Positions 29,284-29,903 of a stretch of DNA of 29,903 nucleotides are shown here, in pieces (the first letter of the stretch is position 1; each line of letters begins with the position of its first letter). The notes under the pieces were generated by a model, which saw only the letters and a list, made by a program, of their open reading frames with translations, was not told the DNA's origin and ran no database searches. The translations under genes and the position numbers were made by a program. The stretch lies in the IMG/VR virus record IMGVR_UViG_3300046653_000021, positions 1 through 29,903 of that record; one strand, 5' to 3'. The stretch comes from a virus.

Positions 29284-29837
29284 CTCGCGCTGGCGAATCT
29301 CGCAAAGCCCGTCGCCATACTCGGTGCAGCGTCGATGCCGGGCAGGCTGGGCTGCACGTAGTTCGATGGCGTCACGCGTGCACGCGCTGCAGGACTCAAG
29401 CCAAAATGACCCAGGTAGCGGTTGACCTCTTCACGGTGCGAGCGAATGAGCTGCGTGATCACGCTCTGCTGCTGGTAGCCGCTGGGTGTGACGCCTACGC
29501 TGACCGAAACGACGGCCTCGGGTAAGGCCGTTCCGTCGTTCACTTTCAGCGAGACGCGGGAATTGAAGGCCGTCTCCAGATCCACCAGGCGCCCATAGGC
29601 CTGGCAGTACAGGCCCAAGGCAGCGACATCCAGTCCAGAGATCAGCCCCAGCTCTTCCAGCAGCGGCGTGATGCGCTTCCACTCCTTCGTAGCCGACTTG
29701 CACAGATGCTTGGGCGGCGATGGAATTTCGACCTGAGGGTTGACTCCGTCCGACAGATTGAGCGAGCGCTTCCCCGGATTTCCGGCGATCAGCTTCAGCA
29801 CATTCGGCTTCGGCAACGGTCCCCTAGTTCCAGTCAT
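29280..29837 (-). CDS. terS: Terminase small subunit (P27 family)
   Basis: 185 residues from ATG 29835-29837, with GGAGG seven bases before it; a longer reading frame to 29894 has no support. The opening G-P-L-P-K-P-N-V-L-K-L-I-A-G-N-P-G-K-R, then E-W-K-R-I-T-P-L-L-E-E-L-G-L, is the P27 family signature. The end has an F-G-L-S-P-A-A-R-A-R-V block. Small terminase recognises the packaging site, which in P27 phages lies close by. Confidence 0.93.
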   Translation of the reverse strand: MTGTRGPLPKPNVLKLIAGNPGKRSLNLSDGVNPQVEIPSPPKHLCKSATKEWKRITPLLEELGLISGLDVAALGLYCQAYGRLVDLETAFNSRVSLKVNDGTALPEAVVSVSVGVTPSGYQQQSVITQLIRSHREEVNRYLGHFGLSPAARARVTPSNYVQPSLPGIDAAPSMATGFARFASAS

Positions 29838-29903
29838 GTGATCCTCCCCGTCTACCCCTGGGGATACCCCCCCATCCGAAACCTGCGCATGCAAAAATTT
29901 GGG
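29838..29903. other. Leader upstream of terS with C/G-run palindromes
   Basis: These 66 bases hold no gene start except the terS ribosome site. Positions 29855-29870 have CCCC, T, GGGG, ATA, CCCC: a GGGG run that can pair with either flanking CCCC run. It lies 18 bases or more upstream of terS, where P27-type phages often carry cos. Role not established; the window ends here. Confidence 0.3.

Noticed and set aside
1-29903. CRISPR array or insertion sequence
   Set aside because: No regularly spaced repeats with unique spacers and no transposase or terminal inverted repeats were seen.

Overview
The window is a stretch of a temperate, HK97-type siphophage genome. It is GC-rich, and its gene families are the ones usually met in phages of Burkholderiales, especially Comamonadaceae-like hosts; the host assignment is an inference. 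It appears to be in circular or excised (attP) order: the integrase and its attachment core, the 3' part of a tRNA-Asn, lie inside the window, with early genes on one side and the end of the late operon on the other. No complete host gene is visible. Repressor and replication genes must lie outside the window.

Layout. Positions 1-5995 (+ strand) hold a tightly overlapping early operon: a DUF1566 (C-type-lectin-like) protein cut by the window edge, an Avd-like four-helix protein, what looks like the tail of a lost reverse transcriptase, several small phage proteins, a short ParB-like nuclease domain, an ASCH-like protein, a DUF4224 protein, a small unknown gene and a tyrosine integrase. Positions 5996-6348 hold attP, repeats and two terminators. 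Everything from 6349 to 29837 is on the - strand and reads from the right: terS, terL, portal, a block of five putative virion-surface genes, prohead protease, major capsid, head-tail connectors, major tail protein, frameshifted tail chaperones, tape measure, a short set of tail-tip and fibre genes, a complete diversity-generating retroelement (DGR), then a lysis cassette.

The centrepiece is the DGR at 8671-11791. A tail-associated variable protein ends in a 117-bp variable region (VR, 10452-10568). It is followed by an Avd accessory protein, a 117-bp template repeat (TR, 9841-9957) and a DGR-type reverse transcriptase. TR and VR align without gaps with 16 differences, and 15 of these fall on adenines of the template strand, which is the signature of adenine-mutagenic retrohoming. 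The variable protein follows a very small tail-tip module and is probably the receptor-binding protein. The left edge of the window carries a probable decayed second DGR: DUF1566 protein, Avd-like protein and an RT C-terminal remnant, with no template and no RT core.
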